A DNA stretch of 5,286 bases, taken from positions 1-5,286 of the forward strand of contig CABSEO010000178.1 in the NCBI GenBank assembly GCA_902476665.1, given 5' to 3'. Under the pieces are notes generated by a model. That model saw only the letters and a list, made by a program, of their open reading frames with translations. It made no database searches and was not told where the DNA came from. How positions within the stretch are numbered: position 1 is the first letter of the stretch; every line of letters starts with the position of its first letter. The position numbers and the translations under genes are program-made. The stretch comes from an uncultured Emergencia sp. (lineage in GTDB: Bacteria > Bacillota > Clostridia > Peptostreptococcales > Anaerovoracaceae). Below are positions 1-5,286 of this stretch, piece by piece.

Positions 1-1265
1 CCGGTATAGACAAAGTTTACATCATGGGAGTTCCTCTCTTTGACTTTGGAACGGTAATTCGAATCATGACCCATTTTCATGTTCTGGAACAGAATATTCA
101 ACATTACGCGCAACTCTGTCAAAAGAAACTGTTCTCCTTTGCACGTCGACTTGCAGATATGGCAGAAGCAAGAGGTGAGATGACAGAAACAGTCCGAACT
201 GCATTGTTAGGAAAAGGGTATTATGCCAAATATCATTTTGATGATATCATCGGAAGACATCCTTCAATGATCAGGATAAAAAATTCTGCAGAAAAGATTG
301 CAAAAACAGATCTGACGGTCCTTATTGAAGGAGAAAACGGTACGGGAAAAAAACTTCTTGCCAGTGCAATTCACAATGCTTCTGGACGAAAAAGCCAACC
401 TTTTGTAACCATCAGCTTTTCTGCCTTTCCTGATGATATCATTGAATCCGAGCTTTTTGGCTGTGCAGGTGAAACTTCTGACGGCAACCGCAAAGAAAGC
501 AGGACAGGTCTGTTTCAGCAAGCAGAAGGCGGTACAGTTTTCCTGGATGAAATCGGAGATATGTCTCTGAAAATGCAGGCAAAATTACTTCACGTTCTGC
601 AGGAAAAAGAAATCATAAAGGTCGGCGGCAGCCGGATCATTCCGGTGGATATCCGCATCATTGCCGCAACCAGCCGTGATCTGCAGCAGATGATCAGAGA
701 TAATCTGTTTAGAAAAGATCTTTATTACTGTCTGAAAGAAAGCTATCTCTGTCTTCCCCCTTTGGCAGAACGAAAAGAAGATATTCCTATTCTTATTGAT
801 CACTGGCTGAGTACCAGATTTAAAAGTTACAAGGAAATCAGCACTTCAGCCATGGAGACTCTGATGCGAAGAGATTGGCCAGGAAATGTCAGAGAGCTGC
901 TGAATGTCATGAAGCTGGCTCTCACTATCAGCGAAAAAGACATCATAACTACACATGATCTTCCTTACAACGGTTCCCCGTCTTTTGATGAATCCAGTAT
1001 CTGGGACCCTTACGCCTGCGCAGATCATATTTCTCTGACGATTCTGGCTGCAATACACGAAATCAATCAGCGAAATGAAATTGCCGGAAGAAACAGAATC
1101 TACTGGTTTCTGAGAGATAACGGTATTGATCTGTCAGAATACAAGATTCGAAAAAGACTGACAGAGTTATCTGATGCAGGGCTGGTTTCTTCTACTCATG
1201 GAAAATATGGCCTTTCTCTGACAGATAAAGGCATTATGATTCTGGAAAATCAAAAACTCAGATAG
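1..1265 (+). CDS. AAA+ transcriptional regulator of the sigma-54-activator lineage, lacking GAFTGA, with C-terminal winged helix (5' partial)
   Basis: The reading frame is open to the left edge (in frame from base 3). The first ATG, at 24, has no Shine-Dalgarno, so the true start lies outside the window. Numbering from that ATG: residues 1-70 are an unassigned, helical-looking tail of a sensory or linker region. Residues 73-310 are an NtrC/PspF-type AAA+ domain with Walker A GENGTGKK (103-110, Lys109), Walker B VFLDEIGD (172-179), sensor I IIAATSRD (212-219) and sensor II-type WPGNVREL (285-292). The loop after ESELFG, where GAFTGA should contact sigma-54, reads CAGETSDGNRKESRTG (147-162) and has no GAFTGA. 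In the arginine-finger segment FRKDLYYCL (229-237), the second usual Arg is Cys236. The C-terminus (about 335-410), with LTELSDAGLV followed by LSLTDKGI, resembles a winged helix and not a Fis HTH. Family knowledge suggests a DNA-binding regulator that need not act through sigma-54, as with TyrR. Ligand and targets are unknown. It is convergent with the Lrp-type gene. Confidence 0.85.
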   Translation, partial: GIDKVYIMGVPLFDFGTVIRIMTHFHVLEQNIQHYAQLCQKKLFSFARRLADMAEARGEMTETVRTALLGKGYYAKYHFDDIIGRHPSMIRIKNSAEKIAKTDLTVLIEGENGTGKKLLASAIHNASGRKSQPFVTISFSAFPDDIIESELFGCAGETSDGNRKESRTGLFQQAEGGTVFLDEIGDMSLKMQAKLLHVLQEKEIIKVGGSRIIPVDIRIIAATSRDLQQMIRDNLFRKDLYYCLKESYLCLPPLAERKEDIPILIDHWLSTRFKSYKEISTSAMETLMRRDWPGNVRELLNVMKLALTISEKDIITTHDLPYNGSPSFDESSIWDPYACADHISLTILAAIHEINQRNEIAGRNRIYWFLRDNGIDLSEYKIRKRLTELSDAGLVSSTHGKYGLSLTDKGIMILENQKLR

Positions 1266-1302
1266 TCTTCAAAAAACTCCTGAACATCATTGGTTTCAGA
1301 CA

Positions 1303-1354
1303 TGACAAAATCAGAAAAGCCGCTGCCGCAGCCTTTCTGATTCTGTCAAATTTT
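1303..1354. terminator. Long hairpin between convergent genes, possible bidirectional terminator
   Basis: Bases 1303-1323 and 1328-1348 form a near-perfect inverted repeat around a 4-base loop. On the plus strand it has three A-C mismatches (1308/1343, 1318/1333, 1321/1330). On the minus strand all three become G-U pairs, giving an unbroken 21-bp stem. The plus-strand stem is followed after two A's by TTTT (1351-1354), a weak U tract. On the minus strand no U run follows directly. A second, weaker minus-strand element lies 3' of it: a 5-bp stem CTGAA/TTCAG (1299-1280), then GAG and TTTTTT (1276-1271). Position between two converging stop codons fits a transcript-end structure for both genes. 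It could instead be a dispersed intergenic repeat. Confidence 0.5.
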
Positions 1355-1387
1355 CAATATCCCATATTTTAGTATTCCACCGTATTA

Positions 1388-1816
1388 TCAGTGCCTCTCC
1401 AGCACCGTAGAAAACACTACCTGCGTCTCCGTCTTGCCGAAGACCTGCAGTTTTCCGAGAAACTCATCCAGAAGTCCTGTTGATGAAAAGACTACTTTAA
1501 GAATCATGGAATAAGGTCCAGTAATATGATTACACTCCAACACAGATTCCTGTTTTCTTATGAATTCATAGAATTTTTTGCTATCCTCAGGCTCCACAGT
1601 GATCAGAATGAACGCCTTGATCCCGTAGCCAAGTTTCTCAAGATTCAAATCTGCGTGATATCCCTTGATATAGCCTTCCTTCTCCAGTTTTTCTATACGT
1701 GCAGACACTGCAGGTGTCGTCAGATAAACCTCTGCAGAAAGCTCTTTAAGTGGAGTACGGGCATTTGTCTTCAGCTTGTTCAGAATCTTTATATCAATTT
1801 CATCTAAGTTTTTCAT
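1388..1816 (-). CDS. Lrp/AsnC-family transcriptional regulator
   Basis: This 142-residue protein has the usual size and two-domain layout of the Lrp/AsnC family. An N-terminal helix-turn-helix begins LDEIDIKILNKLKTNART and continues with the recognition part TTPAVSARIEKLEKEGYIKG (33-52). A C-terminal RAM/ligand-binding domain follows, with VLECNHITGPYSMILKV (92-108) and the closing strand TQVVFSTVLER. The family's usual Asp two residues after the Gly of the TG motif region is Ser103 here, which may affect effector binding. The start at 1816 is chosen because the family begins with MKNLDEIDI-type sequence and GGCAGG sits 6 bases upstream. An in-frame ATG at 1873 would add 19 atypical residues encoded partly by the upstream terminator tail. 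Lrp-type proteins act as dimers or octamers and often respond to amino acids. Its position just after an aminotransferase/oxaloacetate decarboxylase operon suggests local control of amino-acid catabolism (inference). Confidence 0.92.
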   Translation of the reverse strand: MKNLDEIDIKILNKLKTNARTPLKELSAEVYLTTPAVSARIEKLEKEGYIKGYHADLNLEKLGYGIKAFILITVEPEDSKKFYEFIRKQESVLECNHITGPYSMILKVVFSSTGLLDEFLGKLQVFGKTETQVVFSTVLERH

Positions 1817-1822
1817 CCGTAA

Positions 1823-1830
1823 CCTGCCTT
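1823..1830 (-). promoter_or_regulatory. Ribosome binding site fixing the Lrp-type start
   Basis: On the minus strand AAGGCAGG lies with its last G six bases before the ATG at 1816. No comparable Shine-Dalgarno precedes the upstream in-frame ATG at 1873, so this site decides the start. Confidence 0.6.
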
Positions 1831-1846
1831 CATTTTTTTCAATACT

Positions 1847-1875
1847 ACTATACCACAGCTTTTTGCAAAACAAAA
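1847..1875 (-). promoter_or_regulatory. Candidate promoter of the Lrp-type gene
   Basis: On the minus strand TGGTATAGT (1855-1847) fits an extended -10 element (TGnTATAAT with one mismatch). The region 17 bases upstream is only a weak -35 (TTTTGT, within 1875-1870). It overlaps the U tract of the preceding terminator. Transcription would begin near 1840, leaving a leader of about 24 bases. A sigma-54-like element overlaps the same stretch and is discussed in the findings. The call rests on position and motif only. Confidence 0.4.
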
Positions 1876-1903
1876 CCCAAAAGTCGGAGACTTTCGGGCT
1901 TTG
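1867..1903 (-). terminator. Intrinsic terminator of the oad-aminotransferase operon
   Basis: On the minus strand CCCGAAAGTC (1898-1889) pairs with GACTTTTGGG (1885-1876) around a TCC loop: 10 pairs including one G-U. The flanking A's (1902-1900) and T's (1874-1872) extend the stem. It is followed by TTTTGTTTT (1875-1867), a good U tract. It lies 20 bases past the aminotransferase stop, so it should end the upstream operon and separate it from the Lrp-type gene, at least partly. Confidence 0.85.
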
Positions 1904-1922
1904 TCACGTATGATCACAAGCT

Positions 1923-3155
1923 TTATGCGTTTTGAATTGCTTCTTTGATTCTGGCAGGCATAGCTCTGCATTCTGCTTCCGTATTTGAAGCTACGGAAAC
2001 ACGTAGTCCTCTTCCCATAGGAATCACAAAAATATCCATATCCTGCAGTCTCTGTCCCGCCGCCTCAGGATTCTCACAAGGAATCGTAATGAAAAATCCG
2101 CTGTCATAAGGGCACACAGAAAGTCCTGCTTTGTCAGCTTCCTCCATGAAAGCCGCTCCTCTGCGGCGCAGTATCTCAAGATAGTGTTCCCGCTCAGCTT
2201 TCACCTTTGCCAGACAGTCTTCATCAGACAAGATATCCGCCAGCACCTGCATGGCTGCTCTGTTTCCGTTGGACCAGGAGGCTCTGGACTCCACACTCAT
2301 TACATCAAGAAATTCCCTGGCGACTTCCGGACTTTTAGCCATACACAGGATTGCTCCGCAGCGCATTCCGTACATCGTATAACCTTTTGATGCACTGAAA
2401 GCAATCAGAGGCAGCACATGTGTCGCCGTTTTTGCAAGCTTTTTCAGGAAGGTTCTGTAGCTGACCGCATCTCCCGAAAAATCCAGATACGCAATATCTG
2501 CCAGCAAGGCGATTTTCTTATCTGAAAACCGTCCGGTTATCTCAAGAACTTTATCCCAGTCTTCGTCAGTAAAGGTATAGCCGGTAGGATTATGGGCAGG
2601 CGTATTGATAATCACCAGGGTCTGTTCCTGTTCCTTCAGAATATCTCCCAGTGCTTTCTCAAAAGCCTCGCCATCGAAGGCATTATCCTTTCCAAAGAGA
2701 GGATAGGTGGTCACTTTCCGTCCAATCTCAGAAGCGATCAGCTGATACGGATTCCAGTGCCAGTCGCTGACCAGAATCTGATCACCCGGCTCAGTATATC
2801 CGGATATAGCATTTCTGACAGCCCCGGTACCACCCGGTGTGTAACAGCTTTCTACAAAAATGCCTTCTGGGATTTCATCCATAAATACTGCTTTTTTTAC
2901 TGCCTCACGATAAGCCGGCAATCCTAAAATGGGCGCATATGCCGCATAATCCTCCGGCTTCAGTCTGCGGATACACTCCATGACAGATTCCAAAACCACC
3001 AGCTTTCCGTCATCATCAAGCAGCACACCAATGGTGGAGTCAATGACCTGGTCTTTACCCTTTTGGGCAATTCTCTCTTTTGCTTTGGAAGAAACTCCAA
3101 AGAGCTTATCGGGAGCGCCGATGGCTGTCCTTCCATTTTCTTTTGCCATAAACAT
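1923..3155 (-). CDS. PLP-dependent aminotransferase, class I fold (aspartate/aromatic aminotransferase-like)
   Basis: This 410-residue protein is full length for a fold-type-I aminotransferase. Visible motifs resemble the AspC/TyrB branch. TPGGTGAVRNA (106-116) is the phosphate-binding turn, and Trp134 in SDWHWNP is placed to stack on the cofactor. PAHNPTGYTF has Asn189, and ADIAYLDF has Asp220 and Tyr223, which contact the pyridine N1 and O3'. FSASKGYTMYGMRCGA has Lys257 as the Schiff-base lysine and Arg265 at the phosphate. Arg385 in GRGLRVSVAS matches the substrate alpha-carboxylate arginine. All catalytic positions are present, so it should be active, exchanging an amino group between an amino acid and a 2-oxo acid in the cytoplasm. 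Substrate is not certain from sequence: aspartate or aromatic acids are most likely. Start 3155 is chosen over the ATG at 3149 because GAGG lies 9 bases before it. It begins 19 bp after oadA, so it is probably co-transcribed, which favours an oxaloacetate/aspartate role (inference). Confidence 0.93.
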   Translation of the reverse strand: MFMAKENGRTAIGAPDKLFGVSSKAKERIAQKGKDQVIDSTIGVLLDDDGKLVVLESVMECIRRLKPEDYAAYAPILGLPAYREAVKKAVFMDEIPEGIFVESCYTPGGTGAVRNAISGYTEPGDQILVSDWHWNPYQLIASEIGRKVTTYPLFGKDNAFDGEAFEKALGDILKEQEQTLVIINTPAHNPTGYTFTDEDWDKVLEITGRFSDKKIALLADIAYLDFSGDAVSYRTFLKKLAKTATHVLPLIAFSASKGYTMYGMRCGAILCMAKSPEVAREFLDVMSVESRASWSNGNRAAMQVLADILSDEDCLAKVKAEREHYLEILRRRGAAFMEEADKAGLSVCPYDSGFFITIPCENPEAAGQRLQDMDIFVIPMGRGLRVSVASNTEAECRAMPARIKEAIQNA

Positions 3156-3164
3156 ATGAATCTA

Positions 3165-3168
3165 CCTC
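3165..3168 (-). promoter_or_regulatory. Ribosome binding site fixing the aminotransferase start
   Basis: GAGG on the minus strand is 9 bases before the ATG at 3155 and 15 before the alternative ATG at 3149. The first is therefore preferred. It lies wholly in the 19-bp gap after the oadA stop. Confidence 0.6.
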
Positions 3169-3174
3169 ACTTTT

Positions 3175-4578
3175 CTATACCGGATACGCCTTGTTGGCAA
3201 GGTCGTACTGCATCGGATCTATTTTATTTTCTCTCGCATCTCTATACTTGAAAAACTCCGTGGCAACTTTTGGAAACAGCGCATAAGAGAGCACATCTTC
3301 ATCCTGCGTTTTAAAAGTTTCCATCTCCCCTTCCAGTTTTTCAAGCTCAGGCTTCAGCAAATCTGCCGGCCTGCAGGTAATCGGCTCCTCATCACCGATG
3401 GCCATCTTCTGCACTTCAGGGTTAAAAGGCTTCACCGTCTTTCCATAATCTCCGTGAAGAATTGCCCGGGTTTCCTTGGACATAATCTTGTAGCGCTGAC
3501 CGGTCAGCACATTGAGTACTGCCTGCGTCCCTACTATCTGAGATGACGGTGTCACCAGCGGAGGTTCTCCCAGATCTGCACGAACCTTTGGAATTTCTTC
3601 CAGCACCTCATAAAATCTGTTTTCTGCTCCTTGTTCTTTCAGCTGAGACATCAGGTTGGAAAGCATACCTCCAGGCACCTGATACAGCAGGGTTTTCACA
3701 TCCACTGTCAGCATTTTAGGATTCAGCAGCCCGCTTGCAATGGCTTCATCTCTGATGGGTCTGAAATGATCTGCAATTTCAGCCAGCAGACTCATATCAA
3801 GACCTGTATCGTACGCTGTCCCCCCAAGAGCCGCTGCCATCACCTCAGTTGCCGGCTGACTGGTTCCCATTGCAAAAGGAGAAATCGCTGTATCAATAAC
3901 ATCACATCCTGCCTCAACACCTTTCATATAGGTAACAGGGGCGATACCACTGGTGCAGTGACTGTGCAGCTGCAGCGGAATTCTGATGCAGCTTTTCAGT
4001 TCCCTGACCAGCCTGTCTGCCATATCCGGCGTTAGAATCCCGGCCATGTCTTTAATACAGATAGAATCTGCACCCAGACTTTCCATGTCGCAGGCAAGAG
4101 ATTTCCAGTAATCTATCGTATAAGCACTGCCGGTGGTATATGACATGGCAAGCTGCACATGGGCGCCTTCCTTTCGAGCTGCCTTTACTGCAGTCTCCAC
4201 ATTACGCAAATCGTTGAAGGCATCAAAGATTCGCAGAATATCAATTCCGTTTGCCACAGATTTCTGAACAAAATATTCTACCACATCATCAGCATAATGC
4301 CGATAGCCCAGTAAGTTTTGCCCCCTCAGAAGCATCTGCAGTTTTGTATTTCTGATTCTCTTTCGCAGAGTCCTGAGCCTCTGCCACGGATCCTCATTTA
4401 AAAATCGCAGTGACGCGTCAAAGGTTGCGCCGCCCCAGCATTCAATAGAATGATAGCCGACCGAATCCATTTTTTCCAGAATAGGAATCATGTCCTCTGT
4501 CTTCATTCTGGTGGCAATCAGAGACTGATGTCCGTCTCTAAGCACTGTTTCTGTGATTTTTACTCTTTTTTCAGTCAT
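3175..4578 (-). CDS. oadA: Oxaloacetate decarboxylase alpha subunit, carboxyltransferase part without fused biotin domain
   Basis: OadA transfers the carboxyl group of oxaloacetate to a biotin carrier, releasing pyruvate. The protein has 467 residues. An HMGL-like TIM barrel covers about 5-275 with TVLRDGHQS (11-19, Asp15), ECWGGATFD (46-54), the catalytic lysine in CIKDMAG (Lys176) and the metal-binding LHSHCTSG (His205, His207). The conserved PYC/OADA domain follows with VPGGMLSN (301-308), TPSSQIVGTQA (343-353) and HGDYGKT (375-381). It ends at KAYPV, with no MKM biotinylation motif or Ala/Pro linker. Fused OadA proteins run to about 590 residues, so the carrier must be a separate protein, as in many Firmicutes. 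An excellent AAAGGAG lies 8 bases before the ATG. The gene starts 24 bp after oadB. The same carboxyltransferase fold serves pyruvate carboxylase subunit B and methylmalonyl/glutaconyl decarboxylases. The RDGHQS and CIKDMAG motifs fit oxaloacetate/pyruvate, and the oadB neighbour favours the decarboxylase. Confidence 0.93.
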   Translation of the reverse strand: MTEKRVKITETVLRDGHQSLIATRMKTEDMIPILEKMDSVGYHSIECWGGATFDASLRFLNEDPWQRLRTLRKRIRNTKLQMLLRGQNLLGYRHYADDVVEYFVQKSVANGIDILRIFDAFNDLRNVETAVKAARKEGAHVQLAMSYTTGSAYTIDYWKSLACDMESLGADSICIKDMAGILTPDMADRLVRELKSCIRIPLQLHSHCTSGIAPVTYMKGVEAGCDVIDTAISPFAMGTSQPATEVMAAALGGTAYDTGLDMSLLAEIADHFRPIRDEAIASGLLNPKMLTVDVKTLLYQVPGGMLSNLMSQLKEQGAENRFYEVLEEIPKVRADLGEPPLVTPSSQIVGTQAVLNVLTGQRYKIMSKETRAILHGDYGKTVKPFNPEVQKMAIGDEEPITCRPADLLKPELEKLEGEMETFKTQDEDVLSYALFPKVATEFFKYRDARENKIDPMQYDLANKAYPV

Positions 4579-4602
4579 TTATATTTCTCCTTTAACTTAA
4601 GG

Positions 4603-5286
4603 CTATACTCCGAAAATGGCCATAAACACGCCTGCCACCACCGCAGTTCCAATCACGCCTGCTACATTAGGCCCCATAGCGTGCATCAGCAGGAAATTGA
4701 CAGGATCTGCCTCAGCACCGACTTTCTGTGATACGCGGGCTGCCATAGGTACGGCAGACACCCCTGCAGAACCGATCAGAGGATTGATCTTTCCTCCGGA
4801 GAGTTTACACATCAGCTTGCCGAACAGCACGCCTGCAGCAGTACCGAAGCAGAATGCCGCCAGGCCGATTGCCACAATCTTCACTGTGCTCCAGTTCAGA
4901 AAGGCCTCTGCACTGGTAGTAGCTCCCACAGAAGTTCCCAGCAGAATAACAACAATATACATCAGTGCATTGGAAGCTGTTTCCGTCAGCTGACGAACCA
5001 CACCACTCTCTCTGAACAGATTTCCCAGCATCAGCATTCCCACAAGAGGTGTTGTAGATGGCAGAAGACCGCAGACTACAATGGTGACAACCACAGGAAA
5101 CAGAATTCGTTCCCGCTTGGAAACAGGCCGAAGCTGTTCCATTTTAATTTCACGTTCCTCTCTGGTGGTCAGTGCCCGCATGATCGGAGGCTGGATAATA
5201 GGTACCAGAGACATATAGGAATAGGCTGCCACGGCAATAGGGCCCATGATATCAGTCTGCCCCAGCTTCATGGCAAGAAATATGGA
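4603..5286 (-). CDS. oadB: Sodium-translocating decarboxylase beta subunit (5' partial)
   Basis: OadB is the inner-membrane subunit that decarboxylates carboxybiotin and exports Na+. The frame is open to the right edge: codons S-I-F-L-A precede the ATG at 5271 and fit the conserved SIFLAMKL segment, so that ATG is internal. The visible 227 residues are roughly the last 60 percent of the family's usual 375-430. They are strongly hydrophobic, with likely membrane stretches near 15-36, 60-91, 107-123, 135-160 and 197-227. Diagnostic motifs are [11 protein letters not shown] (15-25), [13 protein letters not shown], and [17 protein letters not shown] (168-184). In that last motif Asn168, Gly172, Ser177 and Arg184 match the spacing of the Asn373, Gly377, Ser382 and Arg389 reported as important in Klebsiella Oad[20 protein letters not shown] follows near the end. 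The essential Asp region (Asp203 in Klebsiella) lies outside the window. The same family includes GcdB and MmdB; oadA directly downstream favours oxaloacetate as the source of the carboxyl group. Confidence 0.94.
   Translation of the reverse strand, partial: SIFLAMKLGQTDIMGPIAVAAYSYMSLVPIIQPPIMRALTTREEREIKMEQLRPVSKRERILFPVVVTIVVCGLLPSTTPLVGMLMLGNLFRESGVVRQLTETASNALMYIVVILLGTSVGATTSAEAFLNWSTVKIVAIGLAAFCFGTAAGVLFGKLMCKLSGGKINPLIGSAGVSAVPMAARVSQKVGAEADPVNFLLMHAMGPNVAGVIGTAVVAGVFMAIFGV

Noticed and set aside
24..26. ATG at 24 as the true start of the AAA+ regulator
   Set aside because: No ribosome site precedes it, and the frame is open to the left edge with protein-like codons.
264..1058. Three minus-strand frames within the AAA+ regulator
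   Set aside because: Each is antisense to conserved AAA+ motifs and none resembles a known family.
1817..1873. Longer Lrp-type protein starting at 1873
   Set aside because: The extra 19 residues are atypical of the family, would be encoded by the terminator tail and promoter region, and lack a Shine-Dalgarno.
1526..1935. Two overlapping plus-strand frames across the Lrp-type gene
   Set aside because: Antisense to a complete, well-recognised Lrp/AsnC gene. Neither translation shows a plausible domain.
3631..4035. Plus-strand open frame of 134 codons inside oadA
   Set aside because: It is antisense to strongly conserved oadA sequence, is rich in His, Cys and Arg as expected of a shadow frame, and has no recognisable domain.
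4616..4993. Plus-strand open frame of 125 codons inside oadB
   Set aside because: Antisense to conserved membrane-protein codons. Its Ala/Pro/Thr-rich translation is typical of a shadow of a Gly/Ala/Val-rich gene.
5269..5271. ATG at 5271 as the true start of oadB
   Set aside because: The codons before it continue the conserved SIFLAMKL segment, and the N-terminal membrane segments of the family are missing, so the gene is cut by the window edge.

Overview
The window looks like part of a chromosome from a gut-type anaerobic Bacillota, most likely Lachnospiraceae or a close clostridial relative. I base this on moderate GC, AGGAG-type ribosome sites, U-tailed hairpin terminators, and a sodium-pumping oxaloacetate decarboxylase whose carboxyltransferase lacks a fused biotin domain. 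The assignment comes from pattern recognition, not a database search.

Layout. A plus-strand gene (1-1265, cut by the left edge) encodes an AAA+ regulator of the sigma-54-activator (NtrC/PspF) lineage. It lacks the GAFTGA loop and ends in a winged-helix-like domain instead of a Fis-type helix-turn-helix. It converges on a minus-strand block across a 122-bp intergenic stretch that holds a long hairpin. In transcription order, the minus-strand block is: oadB (right-edge partial, 5286-4603), the membrane beta subunit of a Na+-translocating decarboxylase; oadA (4578-3175), the carboxyltransferase subunit; a fold-type-I PLP aminotransferase (3155-1923); a good intrinsic terminator (about 1903-1867); and an Lrp/AsnC-family regulator (1816-1388), probably with its own promoter.

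Working model. oadB, oadA and the aminotransferase are separated by only 24 and 19 bp, each gap carrying a Shine-Dalgarno, so they are probably co-transcribed. The aminotransferase could make oxaloacetate from aspartate. OadA with a separate biotin carrier would take the carboxyl group from oxaloacetate, giving pyruvate, and OadB would use decarboxylation of carboxybiotin to export Na+. This would couple amino-acid catabolism to a sodium gradient. The adjacent Lrp-type protein is a plausible amino-acid-responsive regulator of the set. The biotin carrier and gamma-type subunit are not in the window and would be expected upstream, beyond the right edge.

No tRNA, rRNA, CRISPR array, transposase or integrase is visible. 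No gene-free stretch exceeds about 125 bp. The most unusual items are the degenerate AAA+ regulator and the compact terminator/promoter region before the Lrp gene, which also contains a sigma-54-like -24/-12 match.
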